From Cellulophaga lytica DSM 7489 (GTDB lineage: Bacteria; Bacteroidota; Bacteroidia; Flavobacteriales; Flavobacteriaceae): DNA of 64,000 bases. Location: positions 1,911,501 to 1,975,500 of the forward strand of contig NC_015167.1 of the NCBI RefSeq assembly GCF_000190595.1, in the 5' to 3' direction. Of the stretch, positions 25,364 to 35,711 are shown in pieces. Each line of letters starts with the position of its first letter. The first letter of the stretch is position 1. The notes under the pieces are model-generated. The model worked only from the letters and a program-made list of their open reading frames with translations. It was not told the DNA's origin and did no database searches. The position numbers and the translations under genes were made by a program.

Positions 25364-26857
25364 TTATTTTAATTGGAATTCTGGTTGTCTAATAATATGC
25401 ATCATAAGCTGAAAAACTAATACTTCTGCACCTGGGTAATATAAGCTCCAGGTACCGTCTCCTTCTGGAGGAGCGTAATATTGTACCAGTGCATCGTCTC
25501 TAAATACATCATATGCATTTTGTAGCTCGTCTGCAGCAATACCTTTTGGTAATAATTTATCTAAAATGGCATCGGTAACCCTGTCTGGATTACTTTCTGT
25601 AGATGCATTAGGTGTCACAGAAATAGCAAAATCTCTAAATTGCTCAGAACTTACATTGTATGCTGTTTGCAAATAAAGTTCTGCAGATAGCCAGCGGCCA
25701 ATCATAAAATTAGTATTTATCCAATACCTATCTCTGTACCAACCTTCTACTCCTGGTGGGTTAAAAATTTCTTGTCCAAGAAGTCTGCATGTGTTTTCTA
25801 CACTTGCAATTGTATCTTCATCAAACGTAAAATTAGTTTCGTTTATTAGGTTTATATAAATATCAAACGGACTCTTAATTATTACACCAACAGCTTCGTC
25901 ATCATAAAAATGTTCACTTTTAAATAGCACTCTTAATACTTCTGCTATTTCAAAACCACTACCTCTAAATACTGCCGCTAATTCGTCAACAATTTGTTTT
26001 GCATTACCGTTGTTTTCTTCGTCATCAGAATCTGGGTGAACAAAAAACTCGTATAATTTTTTACAAATAAACCAGCTTATTTTTTCTTCTCTTTGGTCAA
26101 ATAAATTAGTTATAACACCATCATAATCAAAGGTGTCTGTTTGGCCAAAAATGGTTTTACTACCTGTGTCATGCTTTGTTGGGTCAAAAGTAATTGGAGT
26201 ATAACTTTCTTCACCACGTTCTACCCAACCAGTTAAGGCTCTAGCGGTTTCTATAATATCTTCTTCTGTATAGCCGTTACCTTCACCTAATGTAAATAAT
26301 TCATACAACTCACGCGCATAGTTTTCATTAGGGTTGTTACCATTATTGTACACACCATCTAAATAAAATAACATAGCGTCATTAAGGCCAATTTCACTTA
26401 CAAAATCTTTAAAATTGCCTATTGCATTACGTTGTAAACAATCTACATACCTATACAATAGAGGCGGAGCCATGTAGTTTCTGTATTCCGTTACAAAATG
26501 GTTGCTCCAAAAGAAACTTAACCTATCTTTTAAATTATTTGTAACTAAACCATTTATGTATAGACTTATAAACTCTTGTTTTTGTTGATTTCTTAATTGG
26601 TTTCTAGCGTCATCATCCTCAGGATAATCTGCACCTGTCCAATTTGCCCATATAGGTGCTGCAATTTCTGGCATACTAATAGCCTCTGCTATTAAATTAT
26701 CTACATATGCAGACACATTTTGTCCTACAGCGTTTGTAATAGTGTCTACAGAGGCACTAAAACCTAATCTTCTGTAAAGATGTTCAGCTTTTTGTTTGTC
26801 TAGTGAGCCAGCTATGGGGTTTAGCGATGCAGAATTGCAATTCACAAAATATTCCAT
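25364..26857 (-). CDS. DUF1800 protein
   Basis: A 497-residue protein with the DUF1800 motifs AEHLYRRLGFSAS near the start, RLSFFWSNHFVTE, NYARELYELFTLGEG, and the late segment FNPPGVEGWYRDRYWINTNF. It has no clear signal peptide at the start but is commonly found with DUF1501 proteins on the outside of the cell. Function unknown. It is transcribed first in the two-gene unit. Confidence 0.85.
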   Translation of the reverse strand: MEYFVNCNSASLNPIAGSLDKQKAEHLYRRLGFSASVDTITNAVGQNVSAYVDNLIAEAISMPEIAAPIWANWTGADYPEDDDARNQLRNQQKQEFISLYINGLVTNNLKDRLSFFWSNHFVTEYRNYMAPPLLYRYVDCLQRNAIGNFKDFVSEIGLNDAMLFYLDGVYNNGNNPNENYARELYELFTLGEGNGYTEEDIIETARALTGWVERGEESYTPITFDPTKHDTGSKTIFGQTDTFDYDGVITNLFDQREEKISWFICKKLYEFFVHPDSDDEENNGNAKQIVDELAAVFRGSGFEIAEVLRVLFKSEHFYDDEAVGVIIKSPFDIYINLINETNFTFDEDTIASVENTCRLLGQEIFNPPGVEGWYRDRYWINTNFMIGRWLSAELYLQTAYNVSSEQFRDFAISVTPNASTESNPDRVTDAILDKLLPKGIAADELQNAYDVFRDDALVQYYAPPEGDGTWSLYYPGAEVLVFQLMMHIIRQPEFQLK

Positions 26858-27052
26858 AATAATTATTGCATTAGTATTGATCGGTTATTAGGTTGTGTGT
26901 TTATTTTTAACGTTAAAATATACATTACCGTATATGAATGGTCAAAAATTTTAACAAAGCAACTTTATTACCTACGTAAATTAAGCGGTTTTAGATGATG
27001 AAAAGCTTTTTTTTTCGATGAAATGCTGTAATTTGTGTGTTAAATTTTTTTT

Positions 27053-27412
27053 ATGGGTATTCACAATCAGTTTGGTAAAGAAGGGGAAAAACTAGCAGTA
27101 GAGTTTTTAAAGGATAATGGTTACGTTATTAAGCACCTTAATTACCGTTATTTAAAAGCTGAGGTAGATATTATTGCACAGCAAAAAAGCACACTAGCCA
27201 TTATAGAGGTAAAGTCTAGAAGTAGTGACGCTTTACAGAATATTGCAGATACGGTAACCGCTAAAAAAATTAAACTTCTTGTTATGGCTGCAGATCATTA
27301 TGTGTCTGATAATGATTTAGATGTAGATGTTAGATTTGATATTATTACAATTTTAAAAAATGCAGATAATTTAAAAATTGAGCATTTAAAGGATGCATTT
27401 TATCATTTTTAA
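27053..27412 (+). CDS. yraN: YraN family (UPF0102) endonuclease-like protein
   Basis: A 119-residue protein with the restriction-like core: GKEGEKLAVEFLKDNGYVIK, then an AEVDIIAQ strand, and IIEVKSRSS with the E-x-K motif. It belongs to the UPF0102 family, of putative DNA-processing role. Length is the family norm. It stands alone, divergent from the DUF1800 gene. Its promoter is not clearly fixed. Confidence 0.9.
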   Translation: MGIHNQFGKEGEKLAVEFLKDNGYVIKHLNYRYLKAEVDIIAQQKSTLAIIEVKSRSSDALQNIADTVTAKKIKLLVMAADHYVSDNDLDVDVRFDIITILKNADNLKIEHLKDAFYHF

Positions 27413-27444
27413 AATTGAACCTACATATTTTTATCATATTACAA

Positions 27445-27475
27445 TTGTTACATTTAAAACAATTTGTTAATTTTG
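27445..27475 (+). promoter_or_regulatory. Promoter of the ACT-like gene
   Basis: TTG at 27445-27447 and TAATTTTG at 27468-27475 (TAnnTTTG form) with a spacer of 20 bases, about 95 bases upstream of the ATG at 27570. Confidence 0.5.
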
Positions 27476-27569
27476 TAATGTAAAGATGATTTTTTTCGTT
27501 TATACTGAAAAATATTTTTCTAATACACGCAAAACAAACAACCAAAAATTAATTTAAACTAACAGCAAG

Positions 27570-28229
27570 ATGAAAACAATATCATCCGTAGTAGAGGAGT
27601 ACATTAAAAAGAAGCCTTTTTTACAAAGTGCTTTGGCACAAAGCATTATTAACTTAACGTCGTTATCTAGAATAATTAAGCCAGAAATAGAATCTGAATT
27701 AGGTAAAGATATTAGAAACGGAGCTATTGTTATGGCTTTAAAAAGGTTATCTGACGATTTAGAGTTTAGAGCTACGCACAAAATTGTAAAAGTCCTTAAA
27801 AATATAGGAGAAATTACGGTGAGGTCTTCTTTAACAGATTTCACTTTTTTATTGTCTGATTCTATCTTAGATAACCAAACAAAGCTAATTAGAGAAGTTA
27901 ACAAAAATAAAGATGTTTTTTATACTTCTTCTAGAGGAGTAAATGAGCTTAATATTGTGGTAAATAATACTTTAGATAATACAGTAGAAGAGTTGTTTAA
28001 GCACGAAAGATGTACCCAAAAAGCAGAAAATTTATCTTCTATTACTGTAAAATTACCAGCAGAGAATGTATCTGTTCCTGGTATTTATTATTTTATTTTT
28101 CAGCGTTTAGCTTGGGAAGGTATTGTACTTTTTGAGGTGATTTCTACAACCAATGAGTTTACTATTTTAGTAAATGATGAGCAGGTAGATGTAGCCTTTA
28201 AAACTATAAAAGATCTAAAGGCTTTATAA
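27570..28229 (+). CDS. Conserved ACT-like protein (aspartate kinase regulatory-like)
   Basis: A 219-residue cytosolic protein. The N-terminal half is helical (MKTISSVVEEYIKKKPFLQS) and the C-terminal half contains two ACT-like beta-alpha repeats, seen in SSITVKLPAENVSVPGIYYF and GIVLFEVISTTNEFTILVND. Homologous proteins are common in Flavobacteriaceae and are often labelled aspartate kinase, although no kinase core is present. A sensing role is plausible but unproven. It ends convergent with the TlpA-like gene. Confidence 0.55.
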   Translation: MKTISSVVEEYIKKKPFLQSALAQSIINLTSLSRIIKPEIESELGKDIRNGAIVMALKRLSDDLEFRATHKIVKVLKNIGEITVRSSLTDFTFLLSDSILDNQTKLIREVNKNKDVFYTSSRGVNELNIVVNNTLDNTVEELFKHERCTQKAENLSSITVKLPAENVSVPGIYYFIFQRLAWEGIVLFEVISTTNEFTILVNDEQVDVAFKTIKDLKAL

Positions 28230-28240
28230 GTCTATTTGTA

Positions 28241-29557
28241 CTATTCTTTATTTAAATATTCTAGAACCTCTTTGTAGGTTTCTGGCTTGTTTACAATTCT
28301 TTTGTCTTTATCTAAAATAAAGTAGGTAGGTGTGGCAGAAATGTTATACAATTCTGCGTATTTGCTATCCCACTTGCCTAGGGCTAATGCGTGTGTAAAA
28401 CTTTTAAGTTTAGCAGACTCTGTGTCCCAATAATTGTACTCGTCCTCTAAACCAACAGCAAGTACTTTTACGTTGCTGTATTGCTGTATTGCTTTGTTTA
28501 GTTGTGGTAATTCTTTTAAACAATGAGAGCATGTACTACTCCAGAAAACAACAACGTAGTTTTCAGCTCCAGATAATTTACTAAGACTATCTTTACCATC
28601 ATTCCAAGTAATTTCTGGTGCTTTTGCACCAATTCTTAACCTTGTATGCGCTTCTATACCTTTTATTAATTCTTGATTATTAGTTACAGCGCCAATTTCT
28701 TTTAGGTAGTTGCTGTATATAAAATCTGATGTTTTATTATACTTTGCGCTTGCCGCATAAATCCATAAGTCATAAAACAAGCTAAACTTAAAAGTATCAT
28801 TAACACCCTCTAACTTGCTAGCAACAGTTTGTATGTTTTGTTGCAAAACTGTTTCTGTAGCATCTTTTGTAATTTTATTTAACGGCAAAGATGTGTACAC
28901 ATAATTTAATGTTTTATCTGTTAAGAATGATGAAGCCTGTAATTGCTCATTTTTAAAATCTATTGCTGAAAAATAATTTTGCTTTTTATGTTCTACAAAT
29001 TCGTAGATAGACTCAAAACTACTTGCTACGTATGGCTTATTTGCTTTAATAAAATTAAGAGCTATTAAATCTTTAGCATCAGCTTCATACTTAGCTTGTG
29101 TGCTATTTATTTTATTGTAAAGTTTTGCTAACTCTTTTTTATTAGTGCTGTTAGATGTGTAAAAGTCTATAACCTGCTTTTGCAACGCATTAATTTCTAA
29201 AAAATAACTGTTTACTATTTTGTTTTCTGTTGATGTTGCATAGGTGGCCCCATCTTGTGCATTAAAATTAAGAACAATGTCTTCCTTGCCATTGTACAAA
29301 ACATCAAAATTAAACTCTTCTTGTGGTACGGCATATACCAGCCTGTAAGTTCCGGCTGCTGCATTTGGGGGTAATTCTAGTTTAAATTTACCGTCTTCTA
29401 TTTTAGTATCTGCAACATAAACTTGTGTACCAGGTTTAAGTTGGTATGCAATAAGCCAAGTATACTCTTTGGCTGGCGAAAACGTGCCAGATATGGTGTG
29501 CTGTGCTGTTAATGACATAGCAATAAGAGCAAATAATAATGTTAGCGTTTTTTTCAT
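28241..29557 (-). CDS. TlpA-like thioredoxin-fold protein with DUF4369 N-domain
   Basis: A 438-residue exported protein (MKKTLTLLFALIAMSLTAQ). The N-terminal ~100 residues are a DUF4369-type beta sandwich, with helices in the middle. The C-terminal 140 residues are a thioredoxin fold with the active-site segment VVVFWSSTCSHCLKELPQLN, i.e. a C-x-x-C motif. It is likely a periplasmic thiol-disulfide reductase or thioredoxin-like protein. This domain order is widely seen in Bacteroidota. A gap of 84 bases separates it from mfd, which is transcribed toward it. Confidence 0.85.
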   Translation of the reverse strand: MKKTLTLLFALIAMSLTAQHTISGTFSPAKEYTWLIAYQLKPGTQVYVADTKIEDGKFKLELPPNAAAGTYRLVYAVPQEEFNFDVLYNGKEDIVLNFNAQDGATYATSTENKIVNSYFLEINALQKQVIDFYTSNSTNKKELAKLYNKINSTQAKYEADAKDLIALNFIKANKPYVASSFESIYEFVEHKKQNYFSAIDFKNEQLQASSFLTDKTLNYVYTSLPLNKITKDATETVLQQNIQTVASKLEGVNDTFKFSLFYDLWIYAASAKYNKTSDFIYSNYLKEIGAVTNNQELIKGIEAHTRLRIGAKAPEITWNDGKDSLSKLSGAENYVVVFWSSTCSHCLKELPQLNKAIQQYSNVKVLAVGLEDEYNYWDTESAKLKSFTHALALGKWDSKYAELYNISATPTYFILDKDKRIVNKPETYKEVLEYLNKE

Positions 29558-29641
29558 AGTATGCTTTTTTTAGCAATGGTTAATGCTTAGTTATATAGCT
29601 TATTTTCAAAAACCGAACCAAACTAAATATTTTTAATCATT

Positions 29642-32600
29642 TTAATGCGTATTAAAAGGAGCCAAGCTCTTTAATGCTTTTTCTACAGTAGTAATTTTAT
29701 CAAAAACTAAAAGTAAACGTAAGCCAGCTCTAGTTTGTTTTTCTTTCATTTTACAAATAGCGGTATTGGCTTGTACAAATTGTAAAACTTTAGTGAATTT
29801 AGGGCTTTGGTAAAAACCAGATTGTTGGTCTGCAATAAAATAGCCAATCATTTTACCTTTTTTAAGTACAATTTTTTCTAAACCTAGGCTATTTGCAATC
29901 CATTTTATACGAACCGAGTTTAGTAAATCTTCAACCGGACTAGGTATTTCCCCAAAACGGTCTACCAATTCTTTTTCATACTTAGCTAAACCTTCTTCTG
30001 TGGTAATTTGGTTTAATTGGGTGTATAAGTTTAATCGTTCTGTAACATTATTTACATAATCATCAGGAAATAAAAGTTCAAAATCAGAGTCTATCTGAGT
30101 TTCTTTTACAAACACTTTGTCTTTACCTTCTACCTCTTCGTATAAATCTTTAAACTCGTTTTCTTTTAATTCTTCTACAGTTTCTGCTAATATTTTTTGA
30201 TAGGCATCAAAACCAATTTCATTAATAAATCCGCTTTGCTCACCACCTAAAATATCACCTGCACCACGTATTTCTAAATCTTTCATTGCAATATTAAAAC
30301 CACTACCCAACTCTGTAAATTGTTCTAATGCTTGTATACGCTTGCGAGCATCGTTACTCATAGAGTCATAAGGTGGTGTAATAAAATAACAGAATGCTTT
30401 TTTATTGCTACGCCCTACACGGCCACGCATTTGGTGCAAATCACTTAAACCAAAATTATTGGCGTTGTTTATAAAAATAGTATTGGCGTTAGGAACATCT
30501 AAACCACTTTCTATAATGGTGGTAGACACTAAAACATCAAACTCGCCATTCATAAAAGCAAGCATTAAAGTCTCTAGCTTTTTACCGTCCATTTGTCCGT
30601 GACCAATACCAATTTTAGCATCAGGAACCAAACGTTGCAACATACCAGCAACCTCTTTAATATTTTCTATACGGTTGTGTATAAAAAACACTTGTCCGCC
30701 TCTTTGTATCTCGTAAGAAACTGCATCTCTAATGGTGTCTTCTGTAAAGCGCACAACGTGGCTGTCTATTGGGTATCTATTTGGTGGCGCTGTGTTTATT
30801 GTAGATAAATCTCTGGCTGCCATTAAACTAAATTGCAGCGTTCTTGGTATTGGCGTAGCAGTTAATGTAAGTACATCTACATTTTCTTTAATAGACTTTA
30901 ACTTGTCTTTTACAGCAACACCAAATTTTTGTTCCTCATCTACAATTAGCAAACCTAGATCTTTAAAAACTACGTTTTTATTTACCAATTGGTGTGTGCC
31001 AATTATAATATCTACTTTGCCTTCTGCCAAACGTTCTAAGGTTTCTCTTTTTTCTTTTGCAGTTCTAAAACGGTTTACATAATCTACCGTTACAGGCATA
31101 TCTTTTAAACGCTCTGCAAATGTTTTATGGTGCTGAAAAGCCAATATAGTAGTTGGCACTAAAACAGCTACTTGTTTGCCGTTATCTACCGCTTTAAAGG
31201 CGGCACGTATAGCAACCTCTGTTTTACCAAAACCAACATCGCCACAAATAAGACGATCCATTGGCCTATCACTCTCCATATCTTTCTTAAGATCTTCGGT
31301 GGCTTTACTTTGGTCTGGGGTATCTTCATAAATAAAAGAAGCCTCTAACTCGTGCTGTAAATAACTATCTGGAGCGTATTTAAATCCTTTTTTAAGCCTA
31401 CGGTTGGCGTATACTTTAATAAGGTCAAACGCAATTTGTTTAACTCTGGTTTTGGTTTTCTGCTTCAGTTTTTTCCAAGCACCAGAACCTAGTTTAAATA
31501 TTTTTGGAGGCTTACCGTCTTTGCCCGCAAATTTAGATATTTTGTGTAGGGAGTGTATGCTAACGTACAACACATCACGCTCACTATACATTAATTTTAT
31601 GGCCTCTTGTTTTTTACCTTCTACATCTATTTTTTGTAAACCGCCAAATTTACCAACGCCATGATCTATGTGTGTTACATAATCTCCAATATCTAACTTG
31701 GTAAGTTCTTTAAGTGTAATGGCTTGCTTTTTTGCATAGCCATTTTTAAGGTTGAATTTATGGTAACGCTCAAAAACTTGATGATCTGTGTAGCATGCAA
31801 CTTTTATATCGTCTAAAATAAAACCTTGAAAAAGAGGTAATACAACTGTTTTGTAATGTACATCTTGTTCTACTTCATCAAAAATATCATGAAAACGTTT
31901 TGCTTGTTGCTCAGTAGCACAAAAAATATAATTGGTATACTTATTAGCGTGATTTTGATCTAGGTTTTCAATTAGTAAGTCGAACTTTTTATTAAAAGAA
32001 GGCTGTGGTTTAGAATGAAAAACAATAGATTTATCTGCATTTGTTGCTGTTTGATGAATGCTTATAACATTAAACCCATCAAACTCTTTTTTTAACTGAT
32101 TAGAGTCTACAAACAACTCCTTAGGCTGAGCGTGTTTTAGCTCGCCTGTAAGTTTTGTAAAAGCTTCTTCTGCTTTTGCAAAAAGCGAGTCTAACCTATC
32201 ATGTAAAAGTTCTGTATTTTTAGAAAAAATGACAGTTTTTGCGGCAATATATTTTAAAAAGCTTTCTCTTGTTTCGTCTAAAAATTTGTTTTCTACATTG
32301 GGTACAATGGTAATTTTAGTGACTTTGTCTGTAGATAATTGTGTTTCTACATCAAAAGTTCTAATGCTATCTACCTCATCACCAAAAAATTCTATTCTGT
32401 AAGGTACATCATTAGAAAACGAAAAAACATCTACAATACCACCACGAACCGAAAATTCTCCAGGTTCGGTAACAAAGTCTACACGTTTAAACTTATACTC
32501 AAACAACACCTCATTTAAAAAGTCTAGGGTAATGGTGTCATCAACCTTAATTTTTAGTGTGTTTTTATCTAGTTCTTTGCGGGTTACCACTTTCTCAAAC

Positions 32601-32983
32601 AACGCATCTGGATACGTAACTAGTAATGCTGGTTTTTTACGCGAATTAATTCGGTTTAAAACCTCTGCACGTAGCAGCACATTAGCATTATCTACCTCGT
32701 CTATTTGGTAAGGTCTACGGTAGCTACCAGGATAAAACAGTACATCTTTTTCGCCTACCAATTGCTCTAAATCATTTAAATGGTAAGCAGCCTCTTCTTT
32801 GTCGCTAAAAACAACCAGAAAAGGGGTGTCTGCTTCTTTAAAAGTTTCAGATATTACAAAGGATAGGGCAGAGCCTGTTAAACCTGTAAGTGTTGTGTTT
32901 TTTTCATTTTTGGCAATAGTAGTTTGCAGTTTCTGCATTTGCGGAAGCTGTGCCAACGATTTTAAAATGAGAGATTTTCCCAA
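29642..32983 (-). CDS. mfd: Transcription-repair coupling factor
   Basis: A 1113-residue Mfd. The N-terminal UvrB-like region, the CarD-like RNA-polymerase interaction domain (TKLDIGDYVTHIDHGVGKFG), and the helicase core are all recognisable: Walker A CGDVGFGKTEVA, DEEQKFG box, and the later motifs DVLVSTTIIESGLDVPNANT and QMRGRVGRSNKKAFCYF. It displaces stalled RNA polymerase and recruits UvrA to damage. Start: no in-frame ATG precedes 32983; the frame begins with TTG. The first residues (GKSLILKSLAQLPQMQKLQ) align with the usual Mfd start, so TTG is preferred over the ATG at 32938. Confidence 0.95.
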   Translation of the reverse strand: MGKSLILKSLAQLPQMQKLQTTIAKNEKNTTLTGLTGSALSFVISETFKEADTPFLVVFSDKEEAAYHLNDLEQLVGEKDVLFYPGSYRRPYQIDEVDNANVLLRAEVLNRINSRKKPALLVTYPDALFEKVVTRKELDKNTLKIKVDDTITLDFLNEVLFEYKFKRVDFVTEPGEFSVRGGIVDVFSFSNDVPYRIEFFGDEVDSIRTFDVETQLSTDKVTKITIVPNVENKFLDETRESFLKYIAAKTVIFSKNTELLHDRLDSLFAKAEEAFTKLTGELKHAQPKELFVDSNQLKKEFDGFNVISIHQTATNADKSIVFHSKPQPSFNKKFDLLIENLDQNHANKYTNYIFCATEQQAKRFHDIFDEVEQDVHYKTVVLPLFQGFILDDIKVACYTDHQVFERYHKFNLKNGYAKKQAITLKELTKLDIGDYVTHIDHGVGKFGGLQKIDVEGKKQEAIKLMYSERDVLYVSIHSLHKISKFAGKDGKPPKIFKLGSGAWKKLKQKTKTRVKQIAFDLIKVYANRRLKKGFKYAPDSYLQHELEASFIYEDTPDQSKATEDLKKDMESDRPMDRLICGDVGFGKTEVAIRAAFKAVDNGKQVAVLVPTTILAFQHHKTFAERLKDMPVTVDYVNRFRTAKEKRETLERLAEGKVDIIIGTHQLVNKNVVFKDLGLLIVDEEQKFGVAVKDKLKSIKENVDVLTLTATPIPRTLQFSLMAARDLSTINTAPPNRYPIDSHVVRFTEDTIRDAVSYEIQRGGQVFFIHNRIENIKEVAGMLQRLVPDAKIGIGHGQMDGKKLETLMLAFMNGEFDVLVSTTIIESGLDVPNANTIFINNANNFGLSDLHQMRGRVGRSNKKAFCYFITPPYDSMSNDARKRIQALEQFTELGSGFNIAMKDLEIRGAGDILGGEQSGFINEIGFDAYQKILAETVEELKENEFKDLYEEVEGKDKVFVKETQIDSDFELLFPDDYVNNVTERLNLYTQLNQITTEEGLAKYEKELVDRFGEIPSPVEDLLNSVRIKWIANSLGLEKIVLKKGKMIGYFIADQQSGFYQSPKFTKVLQFVQANTAICKMKEKQTRAGLRLLLVFDKITTVEKALKSLAPFNTH

Positions 32984-33028
32984 AAGTCAATACATTTTTT
33001 GCAAATATAAAGCTACAATTTTAAACAA

Positions 33029-35704
33029 TTATAGTTTGTAGCTAATTTTAAAAAGAACAATGCGTGGTAAAATAAAGGTTTTACTATCGCTTATTAAAAA
33101 TGTACTAAAAGAATTGTCTTGCTTAAACTGTGTATCAAACAGGTTAGTAGCTTTAATTTCAAAACCCCAAGGACTATCTTCTTGTTGGTAAAAAAGAGAA
33201 ACCATAGCATTGTCAAAGCTATTATCTATGTTTCGGTCTTTATTCACATAATTATCAAAATTATATTCTGCTTTTAAGGTAAAATTTTCTAGAAAAACAT
33301 AATCTAAATAGGTAAAAAAGTTGGTGCTTCTATACTTGTTTTTTCCTACAGATGTGTTGTAGTCACTATCGGTTTGTGTATAGCCAACCTCTAAATTTGG
33401 GCCTTTTTTAAAAACAGTCTCTAGGCTTACGGTATTTGAGAATCTCCCAGAGGTATTTTTTTGTGTCTCTGCGTTTACAAGCTGGTAAAAATTACTGTAG
33501 TTGTATGAGCCTCTGTATTTAGCCCTTATTTTTTTTATTCTTTTATTAAAATTACCACTAAACACCCAGCTATCCTCCGGTTGTGTAAATAGTATTAAAG
33601 AATTAAATTGGTTAATGCCTTGCAACTGCGTTTCTCCTTTTAATTGCTCTGTTTTTTTATTGTATCTAACATTTAAGTTGTAAAATAAACCGCGCAATAA
33701 ACTTCTTTTAGAGTAATTAAAACTTGTGGTATGAAAAAACTCATTTTCTAGGTTGGCATTGCCTCTAAAAACCGAATTAAAATTACGGAGTATAAAATTA
33801 CTTGCAAGGTTGTTTACAGAAGGAAAACGAGCATTTGCTTTGTATTTAAAAGTTGCTTTTGCACCGTTTTTAAATTTAATTTCTGTGGTAAACTCTGGTG
33901 TAAGTACCGTTTTTGTATTGGTTGTTTTTGTTTGTAACTGATGTAAAGACCAGTTAAAATAATGTTGGTATACGGCAGGTTTAAACGTAAAAATACCAGT
34001 TCTAAATTTGTATTCTAAACCTACATAAGTGTCTATAAAATTATGCTGTAAATTGTTACCAAAATTAGCAGTATTAAAATTGTTTATTTCTCCGCTACTT
34101 AAGAGCTGCACATCTTCATTTACAAAAGAGTTAAAGGTTGAGTTTACACCCAAACTAAAATACAAGTGGTTGTAGTTGTTTAACACCCAATAGTCTTTTA
34201 CAATGGCATTTACACTATGTGTTTTTACTTCTTTGGTTTGCTGTATGTTATACACATCATCTGCCTGTAACGGAATTAATCCTTGTAGTATTCCTTTATC
34301 TGTTTGCCAATTTGTGTTGGGCTTGTCTATGGTATAACTGTGCGTGGCCTCTAAAGTACCGGTATGGTTGTCTGTTAGTTTACGACTATAGGTTACATTT
34401 TGTTTTAGCGTTAGTGCATCTATGTCATTAGCGGTATGTATGCTATTAGTGTTTGTTGGGCTGTTTGTATTAATGGTGTTTAAACCGTTGTTATTGGTTA
34501 GTTTTACAAACGTATTAAAAGCAAAATCTTCCTTGTAGGTTGGGTCATAATCTAGTGTTATTTTACCAATGGTAAAAAAGTTATTGGCATTGCCAGTTGT
34601 GGTTCTGTTTTCTGTAAAAGGATCGTTGTTGTTTTGGTAAATATTCTCGGTTTGGTTTTCTGTGTCGGTATCTGTTTTAGATGCAATAACATAACCACTA
34701 ATATCTGTGGTGCTATTTATGGCTTGGCGTACGTTAAGCGCACCAAATTTTTGACTACGCTCTTTAAAATTATTGTTGTTTAAAAACTGACTAAAGTCTG
34801 ACTGAAACAAACTAGACATACTGCCAGAACCAGCCAGTATTTTGCTAAAACCGCCTTCAAATTCCATATAGTCGCTAAACGTAAATGCTTTTTCGCCAGT
34901 ATTGTTTATATCACCAATAAAATTAATATTGGTTTTAGGACTGTAGTAAAATACATTTGGGTGTACGGCGTACCTGTCTTTATAGCCCGCAGCAACATCT
35001 AAATCTCCAAACAAAAAGCGTTTTTTATCTTTTTTAAGTTTAATGTTTAGTGCCATTTTATCTGTGTCTTGCAATCCCTTAAGCATAGCAATTTCACTAT
35101 AGTTATCTATAACCTCTATTTGGTCTACAACATTGGCGGGTATGTTGTTTACAGCCATTTTGGTGTTTCCTGTAAAAAAGGGTTTGTTGTCTACCAAAAC
35201 ATTGGTAATTTTTTTACCGTTAGAGGTTACATTACCTTCCCTGTCTACGTCTAAACCAGGTAGTTTTTTTAAGGTTTCTCGTAGTTTGCGTTCTTTACCA
35301 TTGGTAAAGGCATCTGTATCATAAACAGTAGTATCTTCTTTAACCTCTATAGGTATTTTATAGGTAATCTCTACACCGTCTAAAGTGTTTACATCTTCTT
35401 GTAAAACAAAGTTTTTAGTGGTTTTTTCTGTTGCTGTAGTGTTAACCACTAATTTTTTGTAGCCTATGTAGCTAATGTTAATTTGGTAGGTATAGCCTTT
35501 TTGCAAACGTAAAATATAAGCACCTTTTTCATTGGTAATGGCAAAAGCAGTTTCTGCATCATCACTATCTGGAAAAGCTAAAATATTAGCATTAGGTAAA
35601 GGGCTTTGCACACTGTCTTGTACAAAGCCTTTGTATGTAATTTCTTGGCTGTAAGTATAATTAATAAATAATAGTAATATAATTTTATATAGGTGTTTGC
35701 GCAT
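33029..35704 (-). CDS. Outer-membrane beta-barrel receptor (TonB-dependent-like)
   Basis: An 891-residue protein with signal peptide (MRKHLYKIILLLFINYTYSQ). Residues about 20-100 form a carboxypeptidase-regulatory-like domain (ITYKGFVQDSVQSPLPNANI), followed by a plug-like region (LRETLKKLPGLDVDREGNVT). The rest is a long beta barrel of the outer-membrane type (PF14905-like). It has no obvious TonB box, but the architecture is that of TonB-dependent receptors. It probably passes a substrate or peptide across the outer membrane. The GLPGLI gene lies 7 bases upstream and its products are likely partners. Confidence 0.85.
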   Translation of the reverse strand: MRKHLYKIILLLFINYTYSQEITYKGFVQDSVQSPLPNANILAFPDSDDAETAFAITNEKGAYILRLQKGYTYQINISYIGYKKLVVNTTATEKTTKNFVLQEDVNTLDGVEITYKIPIEVKEDTTVYDTDAFTNGKERKLRETLKKLPGLDVDREGNVTSNGKKITNVLVDNKPFFTGNTKMAVNNIPANVVDQIEVIDNYSEIAMLKGLQDTDKMALNIKLKKDKKRFLFGDLDVAAGYKDRYAVHPNVFYYSPKTNINFIGDINNTGEKAFTFSDYMEFEGGFSKILAGSGSMSSLFQSDFSQFLNNNNFKERSQKFGALNVRQAINSTTDISGYVIASKTDTDTENQTENIYQNNNDPFTENRTTTGNANNFFTIGKITLDYDPTYKEDFAFNTFVKLTNNNGLNTINTNSPTNTNSIHTANDIDALTLKQNVTYSRKLTDNHTGTLEATHSYTIDKPNTNWQTDKGILQGLIPLQADDVYNIQQTKEVKTHSVNAIVKDYWVLNNYNHLYFSLGVNSTFNSFVNEDVQLLSSGEINNFNTANFGNNLQHNFIDTYVGLEYKFRTGIFTFKPAVYQHYFNWSLHQLQTKTTNTKTVLTPEFTTEIKFKNGAKATFKYKANARFPSVNNLASNFILRNFNSVFRGNANLENEFFHTTSFNYSKRSLLRGLFYNLNVRYNKKTEQLKGETQLQGINQFNSLILFTQPEDSWVFSGNFNKRIKKIRAKYRGSYNYSNFYQLVNAETQKNTSGRFSNTVSLETVFKKGPNLEVGYTQTDSDYNTSVGKNKYRSTNFFTYLDYVFLENFTLKAEYNFDNYVNKDRNIDNSFDNAMVSLFYQQEDSPWGFEIKATNLFDTQFKQDNSFSTFLISDSKTFILPRIVLFKISYKL

Positions 35705-35711
35705 TATTATA

